From: a bacterium | GTDB taxonomy: Bacteria > Krumholzibacteriota > Krumholzibacteriia > JACNKJ01 | DNA length: 64,000 bases | Assembly (NCBI GenBank): GCA_024231955.1 | Contig: JAAEPZ010001024.1 | Span: forward strand, 186,001-250,000 | Reading direction: 5' to 3' | Part shown: positions 18,169-25,964 of the stretch, piece after piece | How the letters are laid out: every line of letters begins with the position of its first letter | Position numbering within the stretch: position 1 is the first letter of the stretch | Notes under the pieces: model-generated | Seen by the model: the letters and a program-made list of their open reading frames with translations, nothing else | The model's database searches: none | What the model was told of the DNA's origin: nothing | Translations under genes and position numbers: made by a program

Positions 18169-20607
18169 CTATTGAACGGTGACGATCTTCTTAACCATCT
18201 TTTCCCCTTGTCCCGACTTCGCATCGAAGCTGGTGACCGAGACGAAGTAGACGCCGCTGGAAACCTGGAGACCGTTGTCGTCGATACCGTCCCAGGGTAC
18301 GCTCTGCTCGCCGGCCGCCAGCGGGTGATCCTCGAACAGCGTCCGGATCTTGCGGCCCGTGACGTCATAGATGTTCAGACTGACACGGCAATCCAGGTGT
18401 GTGGTGAAGAGGATATTGGTCGTGGGGTTGAACGGATTCGGGAAATTGCTCATCCGACCCAGCATGCGGCCATTGTCGACCTGATCGTAATCGTCGACCG
18501 CGGTAACCTCACCCAGACCGCCCGTTCCGCCGGACTCGTGATACCGCTGCGCGAACTCCTGCAGGAACATGTTGGCCACGGCCTGATCATGAATGATCAG
18601 CGTGTTCTCATCGTTCCGGCTGTTGGCGCTGAAGCTCCAGTTGTGGCTGCCGGTGAGCACCAGGGGATCATCATCCGCCCAGTTGGCGTCGACGATCATG
18701 TACTTGTGATGCAGCAGCCTGCTGCCGGGCAGCGGGGTATCGATCAGAACATCCGCCGGAGTATACCAGGCGAAGGGGCTGCAGACGTCGCCCGCCATCT
18801 GGTAGTAGACGCTGCCGTTGTCGCAATCGCCGAGACCCTCGTCGAAGACGCCGCGAATCTCCATGTCGCCGCCGAGATCATCGTCACGACGATCGCGCAT
18901 GGCGTTGCAGATATTGTATTCTGTAAAGGCCAGGATCGCGAAGTAGACCGAGTGATCGGCGGTCTTCACGGTGTTGACGATCTTGTCCGTGACACCGTCG
19001 CTCGGGCTCATGTACTGCTCGATCCGTATGCCGTTGATGAAGAACTCATGCGGGGTGTTGTCCTGCTTGTCCGAGCCCAGACGCGCGGCGGAGGCGTTGG
19101 GCGTCTGCGTGTCGCTGCCCCACATCTCATCGAACTCGATTGTGTAGGCCTGGGCCATGCAGTAGTCCTGGATCTTGACGCCGTTGTTCACGTCATCATT
19201 GCCGGCGATGCTCATGTTGCCGCTGCCGGTCCAGATCCAGTCATCGTACCTGTCGCCGTTCCGGCCATCTATGACGACATACTTGTTGTGCATGATGCCG
19301 TAGTTGGGCGAGCCGTGGTTGCCGCCGAAGGTGCTGGTGATGTAGGGGATGCCGTAACCGGCGCAGTAGTCGGCGGCGGTGTGGGAGTTGTCATCCTCAA
19401 TGATCAGACGCACCAGGCAACCGCGCTGATGGGCGGCCACCAGAGCATCGCGCACGTTGGTCAGGCTGAAGCTGTAGAGGCAGGCATCAACCGAGTAGTC
19501 GGCGCTGTTGATCATGCTGACGACCTGGTTGCTCAGGGTCATGTTGTCCGCGACCTCGTTGCCCTCCGAGGCGTAGGAGGTATCCACGGTGAAGCTCATG
19601 TAGATCTCCAGCTCACCGGGCTGATCGTTGGCCACGGCCAGGAGCTGATCGGGACCATAACGGGTGCCTTCGCCATCGCTGCTCTTCACGCGATAGTGAT
19701 AGATCGTATTGGCGTCGAGACCGGTCAGTTCGACCGTATGCTGCAGCACCGCATCGCCCGGATTGCCGGCGGTAAGGCCGTAGGCGTCGGTGAGGCCGTA
19801 TTCGACCTCGCTGCTGCCGGGGGTGGTCGTCTCGAAGTAGATGATGGCCGAGTTCGAGGTTACATTCACGACCTGGCCCACGCCATTGATCGGGGGGCCC
19901 GGTTCGTGGATGACGACATCGGTCAGGAAGCGGGGAGAGATCTCATAGCCCGCGGTATAGGGCGAAGTGTCGTCATACTGCTTCACGACACCGATGATAT
20001 CGAAAACCGTGCCCGGATCGGGACTGCCGTTAACCGGCGAGTCCTTGTCGATGAAGAGCAGAGTCGTCGCGGTGCCATCGCTGATGTTGAGAATCGAGTT
20101 CGACCCGGAGGTGGTGACGGGCCAGCTGCCGCTGGTCAGGCTCACGTTGTTGATCCTGATCAGACGCGCCTCGTTGGCCTCGGAATAGTCTCCGGTGTCG
20201 AAGGTGTTTTCCAGATCGGCACAGGTGATCACCAACGGATCGGGCACCTCGTACCCCCCGCCGAAATTGAACAGCGAGAAGGGCGGGCTCAATTCCGTCA
20301 ATCCATTGTAGTGCGCCACCGTCGCGGTGACGAAAACGCTGTCACCGAGTTCGGCGGTATAGGTTCCGGCGCCGCCGCTGACATAGAGATTCACGCCGCC
20401 GGTTTCGTCCTGGATATAGACCTCAAAATTGTAGCTGCTGAATGTGCCATTGGGACTCGTCACGATGCCGCTGACCGATACCTCCTGGTTGAGCAGGGTG
20501 GGTACACCAGCGCTGTTGTTTTCATGAAGATCAATGATATCCAGGGCCATGGCGGGTATAGCGCAGACCATCAAGACTATAAGGGCAACCACCCTACGAA
20601 GTTGCAT
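18169..20607 (-). CDS. Secreted phospholipase D-superfamily nuclease/lipase with OB-like, FN3 and FlgD-like sorting domains
   Basis: 812 residues; ATG preceded by GGAG and followed by a signal peptide (VALIVLMVCAIPAMA). Residues ~30-170 look like an OB-type YhcR/DUF5689 domain (VSVSGIVTSPNG, FEVYIQDETGGVNLYV). An FN3/purple-acid-phosphatase-N-like domain lies at ~245-330. Two PLD halves follow, each with an HKD motif: HNKYVVIDG at ~440 with GSGNMS, and HHKYMIVD at ~632 with GSHNWS. Both motifs are intact, predicting an active phosphodiesterase acting on DNA or phospholipid. The C-terminal ~85 residues, starting NFPNPFNPTTN, form the T9SS-like domain but end in KKIVTVQ, not LLK. A secreted nuclease for DNA scavenging fits the OB plus PLD layout, though phospholipid is equally possible. 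Confidence 0.9.
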   Translation of the reverse strand: MQLRRVVALIVLMVCAIPAMALDIIDLHENNSAGVPTLLNQEVSVSGIVTSPNGTFSSYNFEVYIQDETGGVNLYVSGGAGTYTAELGDSVFVTATVAHYNGLTELSPPFSLFNFGGGYEVPDPLVITCADLENTFDTGDYSEANEARLIRINNVSLTSGSWPVTTSGSNSILNISDGTATTLLFIDKDSPVNGSPDPGTVFDIIGVVKQYDDTSPYTAGYEISPRFLTDVVIHEPGPPINGVGQVVNVTSNSAIIYFETTTPGSSEVEYGLTDAYGLTAGNPGDAVLQHTVELTGLDANTIYHYRVKSSDGEGTRYGPDQLLAVANDQPGELEIYMSFTVDTSYASEGNEVADNMTLSNQVVSMINSADYSVDACLYSFSLTNVRDALVAAHQRGCLVRLIIEDDNSHTAADYCAGYGIPYITSTFGGNHGSPNYGIMHNKYVVIDGRNGDRYDDWIWTGSGNMSIAGNDDVNNGVKIQDYCMAQAYTIEFDEMWGSDTQTPNASAARLGSDKQDNTPHEFFINGIRIEQYMSPSDGVTDKIVNTVKTADHSVYFAILAFTEYNICNAMRDRRDDDLGGDMEIRGVFDEGLGDCDNGSVYYQMAGDVCSPFAWYTPADVLIDTPLPGSRLLHHKYMIVDANWADDDPLVLTGSHNWSFSANSRNDENTLIIHDQAVANMFLQEFAQRYHESGGTGGLGEVTAVDDYDQVDNGRMLGRMSNFPNPFNPTTNILFTTHLDCRVSLNIYDVTGRKIRTLFEDHPLAAGEQSVPWDGIDDNGLQVSSGVYFVSVTSFDAKSGQGEKMVKKIVTVQ

Positions 20608-20795
20608 CTCTATCTCCTAACACGACGAATGTGAACATGCAATGACAGGCCCTCAGGCCGGCCCAACAGATGATTATAGCAGAAAAGCAAAACATTCGGA
20701 AAGGGATAGAAACGTGTTTGGGCCTTAATTGGCGGGCATCAGCGGATTTCAGCTGCCGCAAGCCGGAGGGGAAGCGGTGCATCCGAAGAGGTGGA

Positions 20796-22499
20796 CTACA
20801 TCCAACCATCGCTCAATCTGGCGATCGTGCGCCAATTGAGACGCAATTCAATCTGCCAACCGCTCTCCCGTTCATCGGTGATAACGGATGACCAGGCGCC
20901 TGTGCGATTGATGTGCGCAAGGCTGAGATCGGCATCCAGGAGGCCGGGCAGGCCGAAGCGGAGATCGTTGCGGCGCCAGGTCAGGCGACATACCTGCAGA
21001 CCGGCCACCTCCCCCGAGATCCAACCCTTCTCGCTCCTCTTCATATCGATGAAGCCCATCTGGGTACCTGTCATCCCGTCCAGCATCCCGTAGCGAAGTT
21101 TCTGGTATTCCAGACGCAGACGTCCAAGACGGCCACGAGGCGGAAGGCTGAGCGCGACGAAGAGGCCGTCCGTGTTCGGCCCCAGCCAGTGCCCCAGGAG
21201 GGCGCCTTCATTATATGTGTCCTCAGTGAGCAGGAAGCGCCGGGGATCTCCATCATGGTGGAAATAGACCTGCGGATCGATATGCACATATTCGAGATCG
21301 AGATCGGCGCCAGCCAATCCGGGAGGTGACGCCCAGCGCAACCCCACCAACTCGCCAAAGCTCGATATCCCCGCCGATTCCCCCTTCTCCGCCGCATCAA
21401 GAGCGACCAGACGATCCAGCAGGAATTCCCCGTACAGGGAAACCGGCGCCAGGTTCAGTCTGAAATCCGCACCCACCACCTTCTTGTCATCCGTGCGGGA
21501 GCGATCCCAGATATCCTGGGTCATGGAGACCAAAAAACCGACGGGATTGGCATAGGCCAGATCCAGTCCGCGACCGCCCCAGGCGGCAGCCTCGAAGATC
21601 CCGACGGTCAACGGACCGGGAGGTCGGAGCTCGATCCTGTGAGCAGCAATCCAGGCATCCCCGTTGATGTAGTCGGGCAGTATATCCCCCTCCAGCCCCG
21701 AGGGCGGCTGCGGACCGCGCCGGTTCTGGGCTACGAGGCTGTAGAGAGACAGGTAACGCGTGGTGATGCGACTGCTCAAACCGTCGAGTGGAAATGGGTT
21801 CTCACTGAGGAAAAGCGTGCCCCAGCGACCCTGCCCCATCTTCCTGTCCTCCCTGCCGAAACGGAACCGGAGCCAGTCATTGTCCCAACCGATGACCGCC
21901 CGGTTCAGGCGGGCGAAGGGATCGGTGAAAAGGCCGCGGAAATCGACCGCCAGATTGTCCACCCAGTCATCCGCATTGGGGCGGCTGGTCAGCTTGCTGT
22001 AATTTTCGTAGAAGCGCAGCTCCGCGCTCAGTTGACCCGCCAGTTCGGCGTTCAGGGAGAGTTTGATCATCCCCTTGCGGCGTGGCCGGTGGTTGGGGTC
22101 GATGAGGGAATCCACGGTCGACGGTCCGCCGAAGAATTGAAGTCCCAGACCGGTTTCCCAGATGGAGGCGGGGAACCGATCGTCGGGGATTGCGTCGGCT
22201 TTCCGACGCCAGGTTCGCTCAGCCACGTAGCGCTCCAGCGCGGCAAGTCGTTCAAGCTCTACAACTGATAACCCCTCACTGTTGGCGACAATCTCCGCAA
22301 CGATGGCCGTCAAATCGCGCCGGCTGAGCGGACGCTGAGCCAGACTCCCGCGCCACAGACCCAAAGACATGAAGTGTTCGAGTTCATCGTGAATATCCGC
22401 ACCCGTCGGCACCGAAAGCGTCTCTCCAGCGGAGTCTGTGCCGCAAACAGCAACGCCGGGCAGCAAAAGGATTGCAAAGAGGAGTGCGAGAACTTTCAC
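20796..22499 (-). CDS. Capsule assembly Wzi family-like outer-membrane beta-barrel protein
   Basis: 567 residues from a GTG start with GGAGG upstream and a signal peptide (LALLFAILLLPGVAVCG). The N-terminal ~100 residues are a short helical segment (PLSRRDLTAIVAEI, LERLAALERYV) like the periplasmic plug region of Wzi proteins. The rest alternates aromatic/basic strands typical of an outer-membrane barrel (LRFRFGREDRKMGQGRWG, LSLYGEFLLDR-like, RLRLEYQKLRYG) and ends in ARLSDGWM. In enterobacteria Wzi anchors capsular polysaccharide at the surface. Here no capsule cluster is adjacent, so the ligand is unknown, though a glycosyltransferase/acyltransferase operon lies 2.7 kb away on the same strand. 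It is followed 188 bp later by the PLD gene. Confidence 0.8.
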   Translation of the reverse strand: MKVLALLFAILLLPGVAVCGTDSAGETLSVPTGADIHDELEHFMSLGLWRGSLAQRPLSRRDLTAIVAEIVANSEGLSVVELERLAALERYVAERTWRRKADAIPDDRFPASIWETGLGLQFFGGPSTVDSLIDPNHRPRRKGMIKLSLNAELAGQLSAELRFYENYSKLTSRPNADDWVDNLAVDFRGLFTDPFARLNRAVIGWDNDWLRFRFGREDRKMGQGRWGTLFLSENPFPLDGLSSRITTRYLSLYSLVAQNRRGPQPPSGLEGDILPDYINGDAWIAAHRIELRPPGPLTVGIFEAAAWGGRGLDLAYANPVGFLVSMTQDIWDRSRTDDKKVVGADFRLNLAPVSLYGEFLLDRLVALDAAEKGESAGISSFGELVGLRWASPPGLAGADLDLEYVHIDPQVYFHHDGDPRRFLLTEDTYNEGALLGHWLGPNTDGLFVALSLPPRGRLGRLRLEYQKLRYGMLDGMTGTQMGFIDMKRSEKGWISGEVAGLQVCRLTWRRNDLRFGLPGLLDADLSLAHINRTGAWSSVITDERESGWQIELRLNWRTIARLSDGWM

Positions 22500-22589
22500 G
22501 AAAGCCTCCGAAACAGGAAGTTGATATATGGAACCTGTGGCAGCAAGGGCAACGGCGGGATAGTAGGCGAGGTGAGGTAATGTAACAAT

Positions 22590-22615
22590 AAAAACCGCCC
22601 CGTTGCCGGGGCGGT
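22590..22615 (-). terminator. Rho-independent terminator after the HTH gene
   Basis: ACCGCCCCG (22594-22602), loop TTGC, CGGGGCGGT (22607-22615). Read on the minus strand the hairpin is followed by TTTTTAT, so it ends transcription from the small HTH gene before it reaches the Wzi-like gene. Confidence 0.88.
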
Positions 22616-22686
22616 GCTTACACAGCTATGTAAGATTTCGATTCAGCAGAGGGCCGCCTCCATGCGCCCCTCCACCAAATCAAGTC

Positions 22687-22920
22687 TTAGGCGTTGACCT
22701 CCATGGCCAACCAGCGATCCAATACGCTTTTCAGAAACCGCCATTCGCTACCAACCTTCTTTGCCGGGATTTTGCCCTCCTTGGCTAATCGGCAAACGGT
22801 CTTCACGTGCATCTTAAGATACCCGGCGGCCTCCACGGAGGTCAAAACCGGAGAAACCTGCTCCTCCGTTCCCACATAGATGTTCGAGTATTCGCGTTCC
22901 TTCCAGTCGGACATCGGCAT
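22687..22920 (-). CDS. Small helix-turn-helix DNA-binding protein, excisionase/MerR-like (HTH_17)
   Basis: 77 residues; AAGAAGGA lies just upstream of the ATG, and Met3 is an equally possible start. Residues ~22-72 are a winged-helix excisionase-type fold: LTSVEAAGYLKMHVKTVCRLAKEGKIPAKKVGSEWRF has the recognition helix VKTVCRLAKEGKI and the wing PAKKVGSEWRF. This family includes phage excisionases and stand-alone regulators. No integrase, att site or phage gene is visible, so a small transcriptional regulator is more likely than an excisionase. It is divergent from the unknown gene at 23358, which it may control. Confidence 0.85.
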   Translation of the reverse strand: MPMSDWKEREYSNIYVGTEEQVSPVLTSVEAAGYLKMHVKTVCRLAKEGKIPAKKVGSEWRFLKSVLDRWLAMEVNA

Positions 22921-23357
22921 TCATCCTTCTTTTGCAGGTTCCGTAACACAGGAAAGGCTCGATCATGACTAACAGACTGAGCCTGAACCTCCCTTGTACT
23001 GACTCACTCGTAAGATTCTGTATCCGTTGAGTGTCCCCGTGCCCACAAATCAGCAAAGGGTATGCCACTTCAAAAATCCAGACTAAGTCACCTAATCTAA
23101 ACGAGTTAATCTTTAATTAGACATGACGGCCCGGCAAGGTCTGCACCTGGAATGGCTTTCCTGTCATTCCCTATCGCCCCTTCAGATTACCGATCCATCC
23201 CGATTGATCCCTCAACAGGCGAAAAGCAAACAATGCAATACGCAAGGTCTGGGATCGGTAGCCACAGGGGTATTGCAATCCTGCCATTCCATAGAGGGTG
23301 TTGGGGTGGCATATGCTTTGCGAATTCTGGCACGTAATGCCTACTACGGAGGATAGC
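22921..23357. other. Divergent intergenic region between the HTH gene and an unknown gene
   Basis: About 440 bp, locally AT-richer around 23080-23130 (TTAATCTTTAATTAGA). It must hold two divergent promoters. I found no tRNA, riboswitch or clear repeat in it. Confidence 0.5.
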
Positions 23358-23984
23358 ATGGACCAGGATGACCGCTTCATCGAGTTTAACAAAGGTATGC
23401 CTACCGGGCGTCAGGATCGTTTTTCATGGATGATCGACGCACTTCTGCACAGCCGCAAGGAGGCCGGCTTGACTACCGGCATCCATCGTCCCGATGAAGA
23501 TGTGAACATGTACCTGGTCGATCTGCTCTGCCGCTATATCGGTGCCGCGGGAAACATGGTCAGCGACCAGCCGATCATCCCCTACGAAAGCGAGCTCCAT
23601 GAGCACGCGGCCGGCCTACCCGAAATTCGCTCCAAGTATATGCTTTACCGAAGCAATGCCGATCACCTGCTGATCAGTATCGGAATCTTCAGCAACGCCT
23701 GGTTTCGCGATCCTCACAAGTCCGCATTCCGCTGGGCGCCAACCCGAAACGAGACCATCACCCGAGGCAAGTGGTACTACCACCAGGCAGCAATTTATGC
23801 CGACAGATTGGATGATGGACGGCGAGGCCTGAATGATATTCTGTTTAAACTTGAAGTTGGCTTCGAAGATTATCTGAAAATTCTGGAGACCATGCGGAGC
23901 GAGTACTTCAACTTCGTGAAGAAGTTCAGCGATGGAGAATGGGCACACTTTTGTCGCGATCTGGGAATAGCCGTAACCACTTGA
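23358..23984 (+). CDS. Conserved-looking protein of unknown family
   Basis: 208 residues from ATG 23358, chosen because CGGAGG lies six bases upstream; an ATG 21 bases earlier lacks this. No signal peptide or membrane segment is present, so it should be cytoplasmic. It has several Trp/Tyr-rich helical stretches (RFSWMIDALLHSRKEAGL, YMLYRSNADHLLISIGIF, KWYYHQAAIYADRL, LFKLEVGFEDYLKILETM, FNFVKKFSDGEWAHFC). The regular codon usage and good ribosome binding site argue for a real gene. I do not recognise the family. It converges on the hydrolase gene with only 15 bp between stops. Confidence 0.75.
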   Translation: MDQDDRFIEFNKGMPTGRQDRFSWMIDALLHSRKEAGLTTGIHRPDEDVNMYLVDLLCRYIGAAGNMVSDQPIIPYESELHEHAAGLPEIRSKYMLYRSNADHLLISIGIFSNAWFRDPHKSAFRWAPTRNETITRGKWYYHQAAIYADRLDDGRRGLNDILFKLEVGFEDYLKILETMRSEYFNFVKKFSDGEWAHFCRDLGIAVTT

Positions 23985-23999
23985 TTCAAACGGACAATT

Positions 24000-24989
24000 C
24001 TATTCCCCGGATCGCTTCCCGCGGTTTCGTCTACTTCTTCTTGTAGGAGATTTCTGCCGCTCCTCGGAATCCTTCCCCCCACCCGCAAAGCCGCGCCCGG
24101 AGGAATCGCCCCTTCTGCCCTGATGTTTCTGAATGAAAGACAGAACCTCCTGCTGCACGCGTCCCGACTCCTCACCCTTCAGCAACCCGTGACCACCCTT
24201 GTCCAGCAGAATGATCCGCGCATCGTTTTCACCAAACGCTTTTTTGATCACCTTGAGACCGTCGGGTGACAGCTCGGGATTGTCCTTGGCGTGGATTGCC
24301 AGAATCGGTGCCCGGATTTCACCCAGCTTTTGACTCGCCTGACGAACGGCATTGTAGCGATCCGCCAGCCAGCGGTGCGGGCTGCTGGAGATCATCCGCT
24401 CGAAGAGCCGTGGGATTATCCGTCGCCAGGTCAGCGCGATCCGTTCGCTGAGTTTGAGATTGGGTCGCAGCGGCGGCGACAGCAAGGTCAGACTGGCCGC
24501 CTTGCATTTCCTGGCCAGAATAAGCGCCAGGATGCTGCCGAAGCTGGAGCTGACAATATGGATCGGCACATCAAGCAATTCGAGCATATCGTATCGCATC
24601 TCAAGTTCCGCAAGCGATAGCTGCCAGGGTACGCCGCCACTCTGCGATCCGACCGCCGCCTCATTGGGCAGCAGGGAGCTGTAGACAGTCATCCCGGATC
24701 GGTAGAGATGACGTCCCAGATGGAAATACTGAGAAGGGGTACTGTGGCCACCCGGCACGAGAAGCACCGCCGCGGTCGGCTCCTCCTGCAGGTACAGGAA
24801 GGAGCGATCCCGCTGGGGGATGTCGAGCTCCTCCTCCTTGATCCTCTGTAATTCATAATGTGTGCGCAGCAGATTCACACGTTCGGTCAGCGGAAGGCGC
24901 TCATCACGGTTGGCGCCATGGAGGCCCCAGACCGTATTCACCATATTCTGCAGCTGCTCACCTTTGGTCGTTTGCTTTTGTGTACCCAT
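24000..24989 (-). CDS. Alpha/beta hydrolase with basic C-terminal tail
   Basis: 329 residues, no signal peptide. The fold is shown by an oxyanion-type loop VLLVPGGHSTPSQYFHLGRHLYRSG (~76-99), the nucleophile elbow Ser147-S-Ser149-F-Gly151 (variant of GxSxG with Ser first), the acidic loop HAKDNPELSPDG and the catalytic His in GGHGLLKGE. This layout is close to monoacylglycerol lipase/carboxylesterase-type hydrolases. The final ~40 residues are low-complexity and strongly basic (RRGDSSGRGF, KSPTRRSRRNRGKRSGE), unusual for the family and possibly nucleic-acid or membrane-surface binding. It is divergent from the cysteine leader region. The substrate is unknown. Confidence 0.85.
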   Translation of the reverse strand: MGTQKQTTKGEQLQNMVNTVWGLHGANRDERLPLTERVNLLRTHYELQRIKEEELDIPQRDRSFLYLQEEPTAAVLLVPGGHSTPSQYFHLGRHLYRSGMTVYSSLLPNEAAVGSQSGGVPWQLSLAELEMRYDMLELLDVPIHIVSSSFGSILALILARKCKAASLTLLSPPLRPNLKLSERIALTWRRIIPRLFERMISSSPHRWLADRYNAVRQASQKLGEIRAPILAIHAKDNPELSPDGLKVIKKAFGENDARIILLDKGGHGLLKGEESGRVQQEVLSFIQKHQGRRGDSSGRGFAGGGKDSEERQKSPTRRSRRNRGKRSGE

Positions 24990-25062
24990 AAGCTCTTCTG
25001 TCGTGGGAAATTATCAAGGCCGGAATATAGTCCATATCAGCAGTCGATACCAGCAGGCATTA

Positions 25063-25092
25063 CCGGAATGAGGCATCCCGGACAAATTCCGG
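25063..25092. promoter_or_regulatory. Dyad CCGGAAT-N16-ATTCCGG upstream of the cys promoter
   Basis: CCGGAAT at 25063-25069 faces ATTCCGG at 25086-25092, ending five bases before the -35 box of the cys promoter. A third copy (GGCCGGAAT) lies at 25018-25026. The position suits an activator or repressor site acting on cysEK or on the divergent hydrolase gene. The binding protein is unknown. Confidence 0.4.
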
Positions 25093-25097
25093 CCATA

Positions 25098-25126
25098 TTG
25101 ACCTCGGCGAACCAAAGTGGTATCAT
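25098..25126 (+). promoter_or_regulatory. Sigma70-type promoter of the cysteine operon
   Basis: TTGACC (25098-25103), 17-bp spacer, TATCAT (25121-25126). The expected transcription start, about seven bases further on, falls at 25133-25134, that is, on or next to the A of the leader ORF's ATG. The leader mRNA is therefore predicted to be leaderless. Confidence 0.7.
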
Positions 25127-25133
25127 AAGCGGT

Positions 25134-25208
25134 ATGAAACGGACCCGAATGCATCTTTGTTGTTGCCGCCACCTCCACAGAGGCAGGCCGGGTCGCGCAT
25201 ATCGGTGA
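25134..25208 (+). CDS. Cysteine leader peptide (24 residues, three consecutive Cys codons)
   Basis: A short ORF beginning at the predicted transcription start, without a Shine-Dalgarno sequence. Codons 9-11 (25158-25166) are TGT TGT TGC, a run of three cysteines followed by a His/Arg-rich end and TGA at 25206-25208. A terminator hairpin and cysE follow. In amino-acid biosynthetic attenuation (trp, his, leu leaders) such tandem codons for the end product make ribosomes stall when that amino acid is scarce. Leaderless poly-Cys short ORFs with this role are known from mycobacteria. Here the product of the operon, cysteine, matches the codons exactly. The peptide itself probably has no function after synthesis. 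Confidence 0.75.
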   Translation: MKRTRMHLCCCRHLHRGRPGRAYR

Positions 25209-25267
25209 CAACCGATAGACTGAAACGAATTCAAAGCGCGGATCCAGCAGGGTCCGCGCTTTTTTTT
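25190..25267 (+). promoter_or_regulatory. Transcription attenuator: antiterminator strand plus rho-independent terminator ahead of cysE
   Basis: Terminator: AAAGCGCGGATCC (25233-25245), loop AGCA, GGGTCCGCGCTTT (25250-25262), with eight T at 25260-25267. The stem is 13 bp with one G-U pair. The segment GGGTCGCGC (25190-25198), inside the leader ORF, can pair with GCGCGGATCC (25236-25245) with one bulge and one G-U pair, disrupting the terminator. A ribosome that finishes the leader and sits at its stop would cover this segment and let the terminator form; one stalled at the Cys codons would leave it free. A small hairpin TATCGGT-GACA-ACCGATA (25200-25217) lies between the two. GACCCG (25142-25147) can also pair with CGGGTC (25189-25194). 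Confidence 0.7.
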
Positions 25268-25286
25268 ATGCTTTGAAAGGATGATA

Positions 25287-25964
25287 ATGTCGCTCCTCCG
25301 GAATCTCCGCGAAGATCTGGCCTCTGCCATGACACGAGACCCGGCAGCCCGCAATCGGATCGAATTGCTGCTGCTCTATCCGACCATACACGCCATCTGG
25401 GCATACCGTATCGCTCACTGCCTCTGGAATCGACGTTGTTGTTTTGTTGCGCGTTTCATCATGGCTATCGTCCGCAGCGGCACCGGCATCGAGATTCACC
25501 CGGCCGCCGTGATCGGTCGCCGCTTTTTCATCGACCATGGAGCCGGTGTGGTGATCGGTGAGACTGCTGTAATCGGTGATGATGTCCTGCTCTACCAGGG
25601 TGTCACTCTGGGCGGCACCAACCTCGACCGGGGCAAACGTCACCCGACCCTGGGCAACATGGTTGTGGTTGGCGCCGGCGCCAAGGTGCTGGGACCAATC
25701 GAGATAGGATCGGGGGCTCGTATCGGAGCCGGCAGTGTGGTCATCCGTCCGGTAAGTGACAAGATGATCGTGGCCGGCATTCCCGCCCGCCCCGTAGGCA
25801 TGCGCGGCAATACCGGGATCAATCTGCGGCACGATCTGATCGACGATCCCAACGCATTGTCGATCAGCGGGATCGAGGAGCGTTTGCGTTTCCTGGAGAA
25901 TAGACTCGGCGTCGAGGCCGACAAAATGGACCCGGAGTCGGGACACATGGAGGCTGTGCAATGA
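25287..25964 (+). CDS. cysE: Serine O-acetyltransferase
   Basis: 225 residues. ATG 25287 is preferred over the in-frame ATG at 25281 because AAAGG (25276-25280) is correctly spaced only for the former. It catalyses acetyl-CoA + L-serine to O-acetyl-L-serine, the committed step of cysteine synthesis, in the cytoplasm. The helical N-terminal SATase domain (LREDLASAMTRDPAARN, AIWAYRIAHCLWN) is followed by a left-handed parallel beta-helix of hexapeptide repeats (IEIHPAAVIGRRFFIDH, VVIGETAVIGDDVLLYQGVTLGG). The catalytic His region FIDHGAGVVIGE and GGT loop are present. The last residues overlap the cysK start by 4 bp (ATGA). Regulation is probably by the cysteine attenuator immediately upstream, plus the usual feedback inhibition by cysteine known for the family. 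Confidence 0.96.
   Translation: MSLLRNLREDLASAMTRDPAARNRIELLLLYPTIHAIWAYRIAHCLWNRRCCFVARFIMAIVRSGTGIEIHPAAVIGRRFFIDHGAGVVIGETAVIGDDVLLYQGVTLGGTNLDRGKRHPTLGNMVVVGAGAKVLGPIEIGSGARIGAGSVVIRPVSDKMIVAGIPARPVGMRGNTGINLRHDLIDDPNALSISGIEERLRFLENRLGVEADKMDPESGHMEAVQ

Noticed and set aside
18172..20634. An 820-codon open frame antisense to the secreted PLD gene
   Set aside because: Its product is Val/Gly/Ala/Asp-rich without motifs or signal peptide, and the opposite strand encodes clear PLD HKD motifs. It is a composition shadow of the GC-rich gene.
22687..22920. Reading the HTH protein as a phage excisionase with a nearby integrated element
   Set aside because: No integrase, direct-repeat attachment sites or phage genes are visible on either side.
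25200..25217. Treating the hairpin TATCGGT-GACA-ACCGATA as an independent riboswitch
   Set aside because: It is only 7 bp with no conserved aptamer features and fits as a spacer within the attenuator.
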